From Niastella sp966212235 (GTDB taxonomy: Bacteria; Bacteroidota; Bacteroidia; Chitinophagales; Chitinophagaceae), in NCBI GenBank assembly GCA_966212235.1, contig CBIHPP010000006.1:372001-436000 (forward strand): a stretch of 64,000 nt of DNA. The letters run 5' to 3'. Position numbers and translations under genes: made by a program. Shown here piece by piece: positions 35,346-42,460 of the stretch. The first letter of the stretch is position 1. The number at the start of each line of letters is the position of its first letter. A model generated the notes under the pieces. It was not told where the DNA came from and made no database searches. It saw only the letters and a list, made by a program, of their open reading frames with translations.

Positions 35346-36815
35346 ATGCAAAAGATATTAGTTGCCAACCGCGGAGAAATTGCCATTCGCATTATGCGTA
35401 CGATACACCGAATGGGCATTCAATCGGTGGCAGTTTATTCAGAGGCCGACCGGCAGGCGCCGCATGTACTATTTGCACATGAAGCCGTTTGCCTGGGTCC
35501 GGCGCCATCGAGCCAGAGTTACCTGAACGGAGATGCGATCATTGCGTTTGCCCAAAAGTTGGGCGTAGATGGTATCCATCCGGGTTATGGTTTCCTGAGT
35601 GAAAATGCAGCATTTGCCAAAAAAGTACAGGAAGCCGGTATCACCTTTATTGGGCCAGGGCCTGAAGCCATGCGCATCATGGGTTCAAAGCTGGCGGCCA
35701 AGGAATGTGTAAAGCAATACAATATTCCCATGGTGCCGGGCATCGATAAAGCCGTTGACAATATTACCGTAGCCCAAAAGATAGCTTCGGAAATCGGATA
35801 TCCCATTCTTATTAAAGCATCGGCCGGCGGTGGAGGTAAGGGTATGCGCATAGCCGCCAAAGAAAGCGAGCTTGCCGAACAAATGGAAAGAGCCAGGAGT
35901 GAAGCGCTGTCGTCGTTTGGCGATGGTTCCGTATTCATTGAAAAATATGTTTCAGAGCCCCGCCATATTGAAATACAGGTGTTGGCCGATAACTACGGCA
36001 ATACCGTTCATTTATTTGAGCGGGAATGCAGTATTCAACGGCGGCATCAAAAAATAGTTGAAGAATCCCCTTCCTCTGTGCTAACACCAGAACTACGTCA
36101 AAAGATGGGCGAAGCGGCGGTTCTGGTAGCCAAATCGTGTAATTACAGAAGCACGGGTACGGTTGAGTTTTTGCTCGATGAACACCTCAATTTTTATTTT
36201 CTGGAAATGAATACCCGGTTGCAGGTTGAACATCCGGTAACAGAAATGATTACCGGCATCGACCTGGTAGAAGAACAAATAAAAATTGCCCGGGGAGAAA
36301 AACTACGTTTCAGGCAGGAAGACCTTACCATCAACGGTCATGCGCTGGAACTGCGGGTGTATGCGGAAGACCCTTTAAATGATTTCTTACCATCTACCGG
36401 CCGGCTTGAAAAATATAAGCCGCCAACCGGCGAAGGTATACGGGTCGATGATGGTTATACCGAAGGAATGGCGATCCCGGTTTATTATGATCCCATGATC
36501 GCCAAGCTAATAACCCATGGCCGCAACCGCACCGAAGCCATTCAAAAAATGAAAGCAGCCATTGCTGACTATTCAATAGAGGGCGTTCATACGACTTTGC
36601 CATTCGGCAATTTTGTATTTGAACATGATGCATTTTTGTCGGGCCGGTTCGATACCCAGTTCGTTCAGAAATATTATTCACCCGAAAAACTGTTAACCCA
36701 GCAAAAAAGTAAAGCGGCGCTGGCAGGCATGATCGCTTTAAAATACTGGCTCCAAAAACAGAAAGAGATCAAAGTGGCGGAAACGGTTCCTACTAACTGG
36801 ACCCTTCGGTCCTGA
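35346..36815 (+). CDS. accC: biotin carboxylase subunit of acyl-CoA carboxylase
   Basis: A 489-residue ATP-grasp enzyme. It starts MQKILVANRGEIAIRIMRT. The nucleotide loop is KASAGGGGKGMRIA, the catalytic region includes ERECSIQRRHQKI, and FLEMNTRLQVEHPVTEM contains the metal/ATP ligands and catalytic Arg. It makes carboxybiotin from bicarbonate and ATP. The last residues NWTLRS and the stop lie inside a dispersed palindromic repeat, so the native tail was probably replaced. About 156 bp of repeat-rich DNA separate it from the carboxyltransferase gene. The enzyme is likely propionyl- or related acyl-CoA specific, given the partner. Confidence 0.95.
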   Translation: MQKILVANRGEIAIRIMRTIHRMGIQSVAVYSEADRQAPHVLFAHEAVCLGPAPSSQSYLNGDAIIAFAQKLGVDGIHPGYGFLSENAAFAKKVQEAGITFIGPGPEAMRIMGSKLAAKECVKQYNIPMVPGIDKAVDNITVAQKIASEIGYPILIKASAGGGGKGMRIAAKESELAEQMERARSEALSSFGDGSVFIEKYVSEPRHIEIQVLADNYGNTVHLFERECSIQRRHQKIVEESPSSVLTPELRQKMGEAAVLVAKSCNYRSTGTVEFLLDEHLNFYFLEMNTRLQVEHPVTEMITGIDLVEEQIKIARGEKLRFRQEDLTINGHALELRVYAEDPLNDFLPSTGRLEKYKPPTGEGIRVDDGYTEGMAIPVYYDPMIAKLITHGRNRTEAIQKMKAAIADYSIEGVHTTLPFGNFVFEHDAFLSGRFDTQFVQKYYSPEKLLTQQKSKAALAGMIALKYWLQKQKEIKVAETVPTNWTLRS

Positions 36816-36936
36816 GCGGAGTCGAAGGGCGCTCAGGGCACGATTAGGATGCACAGGACGGAAAGGACGTTCAGGACGCTCACGTATTATAATCAACCCC
36901 TTCGATCCTTTCCCGCTCAAGCGGAACTCAGGACCC
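36802..36936. repeat. dispersed palindromic repeat at end of accC
   Basis: Overlapping inverted repeats: CCCTTCG/CGAAGGG (36802-36808, 36823-36829) and CCTGAGCG/CGCTCAGG (36811-36818, 36830-36837). A 9-bp AGGACG-type triplet repeat follows (about 36855-36881), then a degenerate second copy near 36897-36936. Motifs of the TTCGACTCCGCTCAGG type are common in Bacteroidota intergenic DNA. Confidence 0.8.
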
Positions 36937-36971
36937 TCACGGCTTTGTTTAGAAAACTCGTAAAAGACCAA

Positions 36972-38519
36972 ATGATGAAAAAGTCCAAATCGGAAATATT
37001 ACAGCAAAAGATTGAGAAAGGAAAGCAGGGCGGCGGCGCGCAGCGGAATGAAGCACAGCATAAAAAAGGAAAGCTCACCGCGCGGGAACGTATTACGCTT
37101 TTAATGGACCCCGGTTCCTTTGAAGAAATAGGCGCCCTGGTATTACACCGGACCAAGGATTTTGGAATGGACAGCCAGCAGTTTTATGGAGATGGCGTGA
37201 TCACCGGTTATGGCACCATTCATGGACGACTTGCCTATGTTTTTGCACAGGATTTTACCGTATTTGGCGGCGCGCTATCAGAAACCCATGCCGAGAAAAT
37301 ATGCAAAGTGATGGACCTTGCCATGAAAACAGGAGCGCCAATGATCGGGTTGAATGATTCCGGTGGCGCGCGCATACAGGAAGGCGTACGATCGCTCGGT
37401 GGTTATGCCGATATATTTTACCGGAACGTACAGGCGTCAGGGGTAATACCACAGATCTCTGCTATTATGGGACCCTGTGCAGGCGGCGCCGTCTATTCAC
37501 CCGCTATGACCGATTTTACATTGATGGTAGAAAATACCAGTTATATGTTTGTCACCGGTCCTAATGTGGTGAAAACAGTTACCAATGAAGAAGTGAGTCC
37601 GGAAGAATTAGGCGGCGCATCTGCCCATTCTACCAAATCAGGCGTTACCCACCTCACGGCCGCCAATGACATGGAATGCATTGCAGAGGTAAAGAAATTA
37701 TTAAGCTATGTACCGCAAAACTGCGAAGACACCACTCCCAAGGTACCATATACATTGGGCGATGAAACCAGGCCTATGCTGGAAACCATTGTCCCGGAAA
37801 GCGCTAACCAACCGTACGAAATGCGTGCGGTGATTGAAGGGATTTGTGATGAAGCGTCCTTCTTTGAAATACACAGCGATTACGCAACCAACATCGTGAT
37901 CGGCTTTGCCCGGCTGGCCGGAAGAAGTATTGGCATTGTAGCAAACCAACCCATGAGCCTGGCAGGTGTGCTTGACATTGATAGTTCAAAAAAAGCAGCA
38001 CGGTTTATCCGCTTTTGCGATTGTTTTAATATTCCATTACTGGTGCTGGTTGATGTACCGGGTTTTTTACCAGGCACCGATCAGGAATGGCATGGCATCA
38101 TAACCAATGGCGCCAAGTTGTTGTATGCTTTTAGTGAAGCAACGGTGCCGCGCGTTACGGTGATTACCCGAAAAGCATATGGAGGCGCTTATGATGTAAT
38201 GAATTCAAAACATATTGGCGCCGACATGAATTATGCCTGGCCTACTGCTGAAATTGCGGTGATGGGCGCCAAAGGCGCCAGTGAGATCATCTTTAAGAAA
38301 GAAATTTCTGAAGCTGCCGATCCTGGTAAAAAGCTGGCTGAAAAAGAAGCGGAGTATGCAGAGAAATTCGCCACACCTTACCTGGCAGCCGAAAGAGGAT
38401 TTGTTGATGAAGTAATAGAACCTAAAGATACCCGTACCAAACTCATCAAAGCATTTGCCATGCTGGAGAATAAAGTGGCCACGCTACCAAAGAAGAAGCA
38501 TGGGAATATACCGTTGTGA
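36972..38519 (+). CDS. acyl-CoA carboxylase carboxyltransferase (PccB/MmdA-like)
   Basis: The protein is 515 residues from the ATG at 36972 (MMKKSKSEILQQKIEKG); 36849 would read the repeat as an unlikely leader. Two crotonase-like halves are visible: MIGLNDSGGARIQEGV with the first oxyanion region, GPCAGGAVYSPAMTDF, and the second-half LVDVPGFLPGTDQEWHG, VITRKAYGGAYDVMNSKH. It transfers CO2 from carboxybiotin to propionyl-CoA or a similar acyl-CoA, feeding methylmalonyl-CoA. Length fits the family (about 515). Third gene of the carboxylase operon. Propionyl versus other acyl substrate is not decided. Confidence 0.95.
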   Translation: MMKKSKSEILQQKIEKGKQGGGAQRNEAQHKKGKLTARERITLLMDPGSFEEIGALVLHRTKDFGMDSQQFYGDGVITGYGTIHGRLAYVFAQDFTVFGGALSETHAEKICKVMDLAMKTGAPMIGLNDSGGARIQEGVRSLGGYADIFYRNVQASGVIPQISAIMGPCAGGAVYSPAMTDFTLMVENTSYMFVTGPNVVKTVTNEEVSPEELGGASAHSTKSGVTHLTAANDMECIAEVKKLLSYVPQNCEDTTPKVPYTLGDETRPMLETIVPESANQPYEMRAVIEGICDEASFFEIHSDYATNIVIGFARLAGRSIGIVANQPMSLAGVLDIDSSKKAARFIRFCDCFNIPLLVLVDVPGFLPGTDQEWHGIITNGAKLLYAFSEATVPRVTVITRKAYGGAYDVMNSKHIGADMNYAWPTAEIAVMGAKGASEIIFKKEISEAADPGKKLAEKEAEYAEKFATPYLAAERGFVDEVIEPKDTRTKLIKAFAMLENKVATLPKKKHGNIPL

Positions 38520-38528
38520 GGAGATGTT

Positions 38529-38945
38529 TTAATTACCGGATTTGGGCTGTTTGTTTGGCTCAAATAATTCAATCAGGTTGCCTGAAGGATCCTGTAATAG
38601 AATTTGTTTACCGCCAGCTCCTGTTACCAGTTCATTACGAAAATGCGCTTTCCGGGATTTTAATGTTGCAATAAGTTCTTCCAGATTATCTACTTCCAGT
38701 TGTATCCGGTTCCATCCACCTGGTGCAGGTGCAGAACCATCAGGCATCGATTGTCCGGCGCCTCCGAAGCCCGGTTTATTCATATACAAAACCAGATTGC
38801 CTTTAGACAGTTTGGCAAAACCCGCTGCTTGCATATCAACCGTAAATCCCAGCAGATCTTTATAAAACGGCAGGGCCGCGTCTACATCGTTTACAATATA
38901 GCGAACTCCGTAAAAAGCGAGATTTGCAGTATGCTTACTTTTCAT
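38529..38945 (-). CDS. VOC family protein (glyoxalase-like)
   Basis: The protein is 138 residues from the ATG at 38945 (MKSKHTANLAFYGVRYIVNDV); an upstream ATG would add 26 basic residues. Paired beta-alpha-beta-beta-beta modules: DVDAALPFYKDLLGFTVD and a closing LQDPSGNLIELFEP. The last Glu and the first-module His position (replaced here by Tyr-Gly-Val-Arg context) suggest an incomplete metal site. Typical small resistance or lyase-like protein; substrate unknown. Convergent with the carboxyltransferase gene. Confidence 0.87.
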   Translation of the reverse strand: MKSKHTANLAFYGVRYIVNDVDAALPFYKDLLGFTVDMQAAGFAKLSKGNLVLYMNKPGFGGAGQSMPDGSAPAPGGWNRIQLEVDNLEELIATLKSRKAHFRNELVTGAGGKQILLQDPSGNLIELFEPNKQPKSGN

Positions 38946-39217
38946 AGTGTTGAAGTTTGTTTTTGTGCAAAAGAGCATTGACTTACTTATGCAACAAAAA
39001 ATGCGCCTGCGATCATTAAGCATTGTTCTGGAAGCTCTTAAAAATATTTTGGCAAAACCACTATCGGCCGTAAGAGCAAAAATTGGAAAACTGCGACAAA
39101 TTTTCTACACTAACAGGATATGATGCTGTAACTGGCCTATTTTCCCGCTGTCGCTTTCGCACCATTGAGAGGGGAGTATAAAGGGGGATTGAGGAAGCGA
39201 TTAAAATATTTATTCAA

Positions 39218-39388
39218 TTATTTGTTATTCTTTTTAGGCTGCGTAAATTCTTTGGGCAAAGGATGCTTTTTCAAAAAAGCTGATGCTCTTTCTGCTGCCT
39301 TTACAAATGCAGGCTCTTTGCTATAGTCCCGCATGTTTTTGTCTATAGTAATGTGAGCTTGTTTTTTATCTGTTATTTTTTTTGACAT
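39218..39388 (-). CDS. 56 aa basic protein, unknown function
   Basis: A short frame from the ATG at 39388 to TAA at 39218. The sequence includes KNMRDYSKEPAFVKAAERA and ends LKKHPLPKEFTQPKK in part. It is basic and helical, looks compositionally real, and resembles small conserved hypotheticals of Bacteroidota as I remember them. No function is known. Confidence 0.55.
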   Translation of the reverse strand: MSKKITDKKQAHITIDKNMRDYSKEPAFVKAAERASAFLKKHPLPKEFTQPKKNNK

Positions 39389-39488
39389 GGTGTCTTTTCA
39401 TTTGAATTACTCAAATTTGTACCAAAAATAAAAGATTACGTTGAGAATCACTTAAGTGGCAATCTTTCTTCATCAGGTACCCGCATAA

Positions 39489-39522
39489 AAAAGGATGTAT
39501 CAGACTATTGATACACCCTTTT
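39489..39522 (-). terminator. terminator after rtcB
   Basis: AAAAGGATGTATCA pairs with TGATACACCCTTTT in 13 of 14 positions, with a 6-nt loop. On the minus strand it is followed by a run of T, directly after the RtcB gene. Confidence 0.85.
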
Positions 39523-39529
39523 GTTAAGA

Positions 39530-40660
39530 TTAAATTTCTGAATACTTAAGCGTTACAACCGGTGTTGTTTGCGTTACTTTTTTCAGGTAGTGCTGATATT
39601 TGAAAATATCGGTCGCATCCTTATAAGCAAAATCAAACTCCTGGATGTAACCTTGCGGGAAGTTCCCGGATCTGTTCAGTAACTCGCTGAATTGTTCTTT
39701 ATATTCCCGGCGTTGTTTTTCTTTCAATACAGTTTTCCAGTATTTCATAGCATCAAAGCGCGACAATCTTCTGCCTGCGCCATGCGCACAGGAATGCAGC
39801 GCCTCACCAGCAGCAGAAACGGAACCAGCTTGCACCAATAAACTTCCCCTTGACATTGACAAAGGTATCACTACAGTTTTCCCTTTGTTCAGTTCCGTGC
39901 TTCCTTTGCGATGCATGATATGCTGCTCCATAAAACGCACATGATTATGAATGGAATCTTCCATTTTATACGGCGTTCCATTCAAACTACCTTCTTCTTC
40001 CAGATCTTTATAATTGAAGTTGAGGTAGTCTTTATCAATGGCATTCTTATCGCAACGCACATAATTCGCTTTTTGCAAAAAGAGCAAGGTCTTTAAGCAA
40101 AAGTTTTTGCGTCGCTCATAACCGAACGTGAGTGTCGCATTGTAGTATTGGCGGAAATCTTCTGATAAGAAATCCCTGTGCACAAAATCAACATCTTTCC
40201 CATACACCTGGGAAAATTCCCTGGTAAGCTGTAAACAATGCTGATATAAAGCAATGCCTCTGTCCCTGGTTCCGGTATGACAAATAATGTAAACAGCTTC
40301 GTTGTCTTCTTCAATTGACAGAAAGTGATTACCACCACCCAGGCCATCATCAGTCATTTTCTGATGAGCGAAATAGAGTGCCTGGAAATGGGCTTTTTTG
40401 TCGAAGGGCTTTACCCAGAAAGCTTTTTTTATTGCAAGGTACATTACCCCACAGCCGATATCCTTTCCGGTGATCAATGGATAACAATAATCCGTAGTTT
40501 GGAAAACAACACCAACAGGCAAAGCCTTTTCAGCACAGTAATGGATGTCGGTAAAGGCACAAATGGCATTTACAAACGGCTTCTGCGCATACTGCTGTAA
40601 TTGAGCCATAGCATTTTGTTCAATGCTTTTGGCATCGCAATAAAATCCAATAGATTCCAT
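39530..40660 (-). CDS. RtcB family RNA ligase
   Basis: The protein is 376 residues from the ATG at 40660 (MESIGFYCDAKSIEQNAMAQ); a start at 40714 would add 18 odd residues. Conserved RtcB features are ALPVGVVFQT, GKDIGCGVMY (metal Asp/Cys), GGGNHFLSI (GTP/metal His), CHTGTRDRG (metal His) and the active-site HGAGRRLSR, where His is guanylylated. RtcB joins RNA 2',3'-cyclic phosphate or 3'-phosphate to 5'-OH ends, repairing RNA cut by toxins. It is shorter than E. coli RtcB (408), like a clade seen in Bacteroidota. A nucleotidyltransferase pair linked to RNA repair in other genomes lies 8-10 kb to the right. Confidence 0.92.
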   Translation of the reverse strand: MESIGFYCDAKSIEQNAMAQLQQYAQKPFVNAICAFTDIHYCAEKALPVGVVFQTTDYCYPLITGKDIGCGVMYLAIKKAFWVKPFDKKAHFQALYFAHQKMTDDGLGGGNHFLSIEEDNEAVYIICHTGTRDRGIALYQHCLQLTREFSQVYGKDVDFVHRDFLSEDFRQYYNATLTFGYERRKNFCLKTLLFLQKANYVRCDKNAIDKDYLNFNYKDLEEEGSLNGTPYKMEDSIHNHVRFMEQHIMHRKGSTELNKGKTVVIPLSMSRGSLLVQAGSVSAAGEALHSCAHGAGRRLSRFDAMKYWKTVLKEKQRREYKEQFSELLNRSGNFPQGYIQEFDFAYKDATDIFKYQHYLKKVTQTTPVVTLKYSEI

Positions 40661-40854
40661 TTTCCTTAATTTGAAACAAAAAAAGATTAGTTCGTGGGGC
40701 GTTGGTAGGAACATCTGCCCCTTACAGAGATGTCAGCAGCCGAAATTATCGGTAGTGCAAAGATATAAAATCAGAAGGATTTTAATAATTCAATTTAAAT
40801 TATGTCAGGGTATCATCGCATGACCTCAATCATCCCACCTGCTAACCAACATCA

Positions 40855-40885
40855 TTTACATAAATAAAATGCGCTTATAGCTTTG
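40855..40885 (+). promoter_or_regulatory. Bacteroidota-type promoter of osmC-like gene
   Basis: TTTA (40855-40858), 19 nt, then TAGCTTTG (40878-40885), an exact fit to the TAnnTTTG -7 box with a near-consensus -33 box. The start codon at 40920 is 34 bp downstream. Confidence 0.65.
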
Positions 40886-40919
40886 TATACAGATAATCCT
40901 TACACTAAACATACATACA

Positions 40920-41363
40920 ATGGATAATGCCCATTATTACGAAGTGAAACTCAATTGGGAATCTGACAGAAAGGGGCTGATGAGTTCGCCCGTTTTAAAA
41001 TCAAATATAGAAGTGGCCACCCCACCCGAATTTCCTAAGGGCATACCTGGCATCTGGTCGCCGGAACATTTACTGGTAGCAGCGGTAAACAGTTGCCTGA
41101 TGACTACCTTTCTCGCAATTGCAGAAAATTCAAAATTCGAGTTTATCAGCTTCAACAGTAATGCCAATGGTAAACTGGAAAAAATAGATGGGAAATATAT
41201 GATCAGTGAAATTATTCTGTCGCCCGTGTTAACGATTAAAAACAATGTTGAAAAGGAAAAGGCCCTGAAGCTTCTTGAAAAATCTGAAGCAGCCTGCCTG
41301 ATTTCCAATTCAGTAAAATCAACAATTGTTTTTAATCCAACGATCAATATCCAGGAGCATTGA
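40920..41363 (+). CDS. OsmC family peroxiredoxin-like protein
   Basis: A 147-residue OsmC/Ohr-type protein. The first redox Cys is in VAAVNSCLMTTFLAIA, and the second in KSEAACLISNSVK, in the usual positions for a Cys pair that reduces organic peroxides. The Arg expected earlier is replaced by the SPEHLLVAAV context. Probably cytoplasmic and induced by oxidative or osmotic stress. Monocistronic, with its own promoter and a terminator at 41431-41463. Confidence 0.9.
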   Translation: MDNAHYYEVKLNWESDRKGLMSSPVLKSNIEVATPPEFPKGIPGIWSPEHLLVAAVNSCLMTTFLAIAENSKFEFISFNSNANGKLEKIDGKYMISEIILSPVLTIKNNVEKEKALKLLEKSEAACLISNSVKSTIVFNPTINIQEH

Positions 41364-41430
41364 AAAAACTTTTATACATGTAATATTTTCTCCTTCCGGT
41401 TTTTTACCATTAATCCAATCTGTGAGACCG

Positions 41431-41463
41431 AAAGCTACCTGCGACCGACCGGGTAGCTTTTTC
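41431..41463. terminator. bidirectional terminator
   Basis: AAAGCTACC and its complement GGGTAGCTTT enclose an 11-nt loop, with A and T flanks. It lies between the convergent OsmC and SnoaL-type genes. Confidence 0.85.
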
Positions 41464-41465
41464 AT

Positions 41466-42317
41466 TTACTCGTGTATCTGGGTATAAATGCCCCGGTCGA
41501 GGATAATGCCCATCTTTTTGAACATGGCAGGTGCATCAAAACCTTCCTTTTTATATGCTGCCTGTACCGCCTCTTTGGCTTTATTCAATGCGTCCTGGTT
41601 TTGCCATAAAGCTACCGTTACACAAATTAAATTTCCATCGCTATCGGTGTATTCATACGCGGCATCTTCAATTAAGCCGGGTAACTTCTTAATAAAATTC
41701 CTGTTTATCTGCACTCTTTCCCGAAACGCAGTAATAGCAGCCGCGGGTACAAAGAACTTGTCAATAAAATTGACCTGCCCATTATGCACTTTTTTATTAT
41801 ATAATACATTTACATCGGTAGGCAATACATCAATCGCCTGCAAAAAACCCAACCGGTCAGTTAACACCTGCGCACTGATTATTTTGCCCTCTTTTATGGT
41901 AAAAGCAGCCATGCCTTCATTCGTGATCGTTTTACCAGTGACCACGTTATTGAATGGGGCGGTTTGGGTTCCCTGCCATTTCCAGTGGATAAGCACTTTA
42001 TCACCTTCAGCAACAGACTCATCTATTTTCCATTGCATGTTGGGAAACGATTTGATGAGCGGAAGGATGGGCTCATAAAAAGCCGCAGCGCCTTTTTTGC
42101 CTTGCACTCCTGTAAAATCATCTGCTATACATTCTTTCAGCAATTCAAAATTCCGTTTATTCAAACCTTGCTCAAATGCTTTTTGTACTACTTCTTTGTT
42201 TTGTTGATTCGTGTTCATATTTATCTCCTTCTTTTTATTATTGAGTGCCTGAGCGTTGATGAAACCGGGAATCATCAGCATGATTATCAGCATTGCTCTA
42301 TTTTGTAAGAATTTCAT
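41466..42317 (-). CDS. exported SnoaL-like ester cyclase fused to ABM-type domain
   Basis: A 283-residue protein with a signal peptide (hydrophobic MLIIMLMIPGFINAQ core). Residues ~35-165 form a SnoaL/NTF2-like domain with LIHWKWQGTQT and GKTITNEGMAAFTIKEGKI. Residues ~175-283 form a ferredoxin-like ABM-type domain (VNFIDKFFVPAAAITAFRER; ALWQNQDALNKAKEAV). The combination is seen in Bacteroidota exported enzymes of unknown substrate. No operon partner. The two-domain layout is visible; catalysis is inferred. Confidence 0.72.
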   Translation of the reverse strand: MKFLQNRAMLIIMLMIPGFINAQALNNKKKEINMNTNQQNKEVVQKAFEQGLNKRNFELLKECIADDFTGVQGKKGAAAFYEPILPLIKSFPNMQWKIDESVAEGDKVLIHWKWQGTQTAPFNNVVTGKTITNEGMAAFTIKEGKIISAQVLTDRLGFLQAIDVLPTDVNVLYNKKVHNGQVNFIDKFFVPAAAITAFRERVQINRNFIKKLPGLIEDAAYEYTDSDGNLICVTVALWQNQDALNKAKEAVQAAYKKEGFDAPAMFKKMGIILDRGIYTQIHE

Positions 42318-42460
42318 TATTGTTTATTTCTTACAAAAGTATTGCTCGCATAAAGGGGAGAATTGTAAAAAATCATTGATTCTTCAGAACAGGGGGAAAT
42401 GCGGGCGATGTACTAACCCGATACGTTGAGACTTATAGAAGGAGAAAATGAATGATAAAA

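Noticed and set aside
36849..36971. Upstream extension of the carboxyltransferase gene
   Set aside because: The leader reads repeat DNA as basic low-complexity peptide; the conserved protein begins at 36972.
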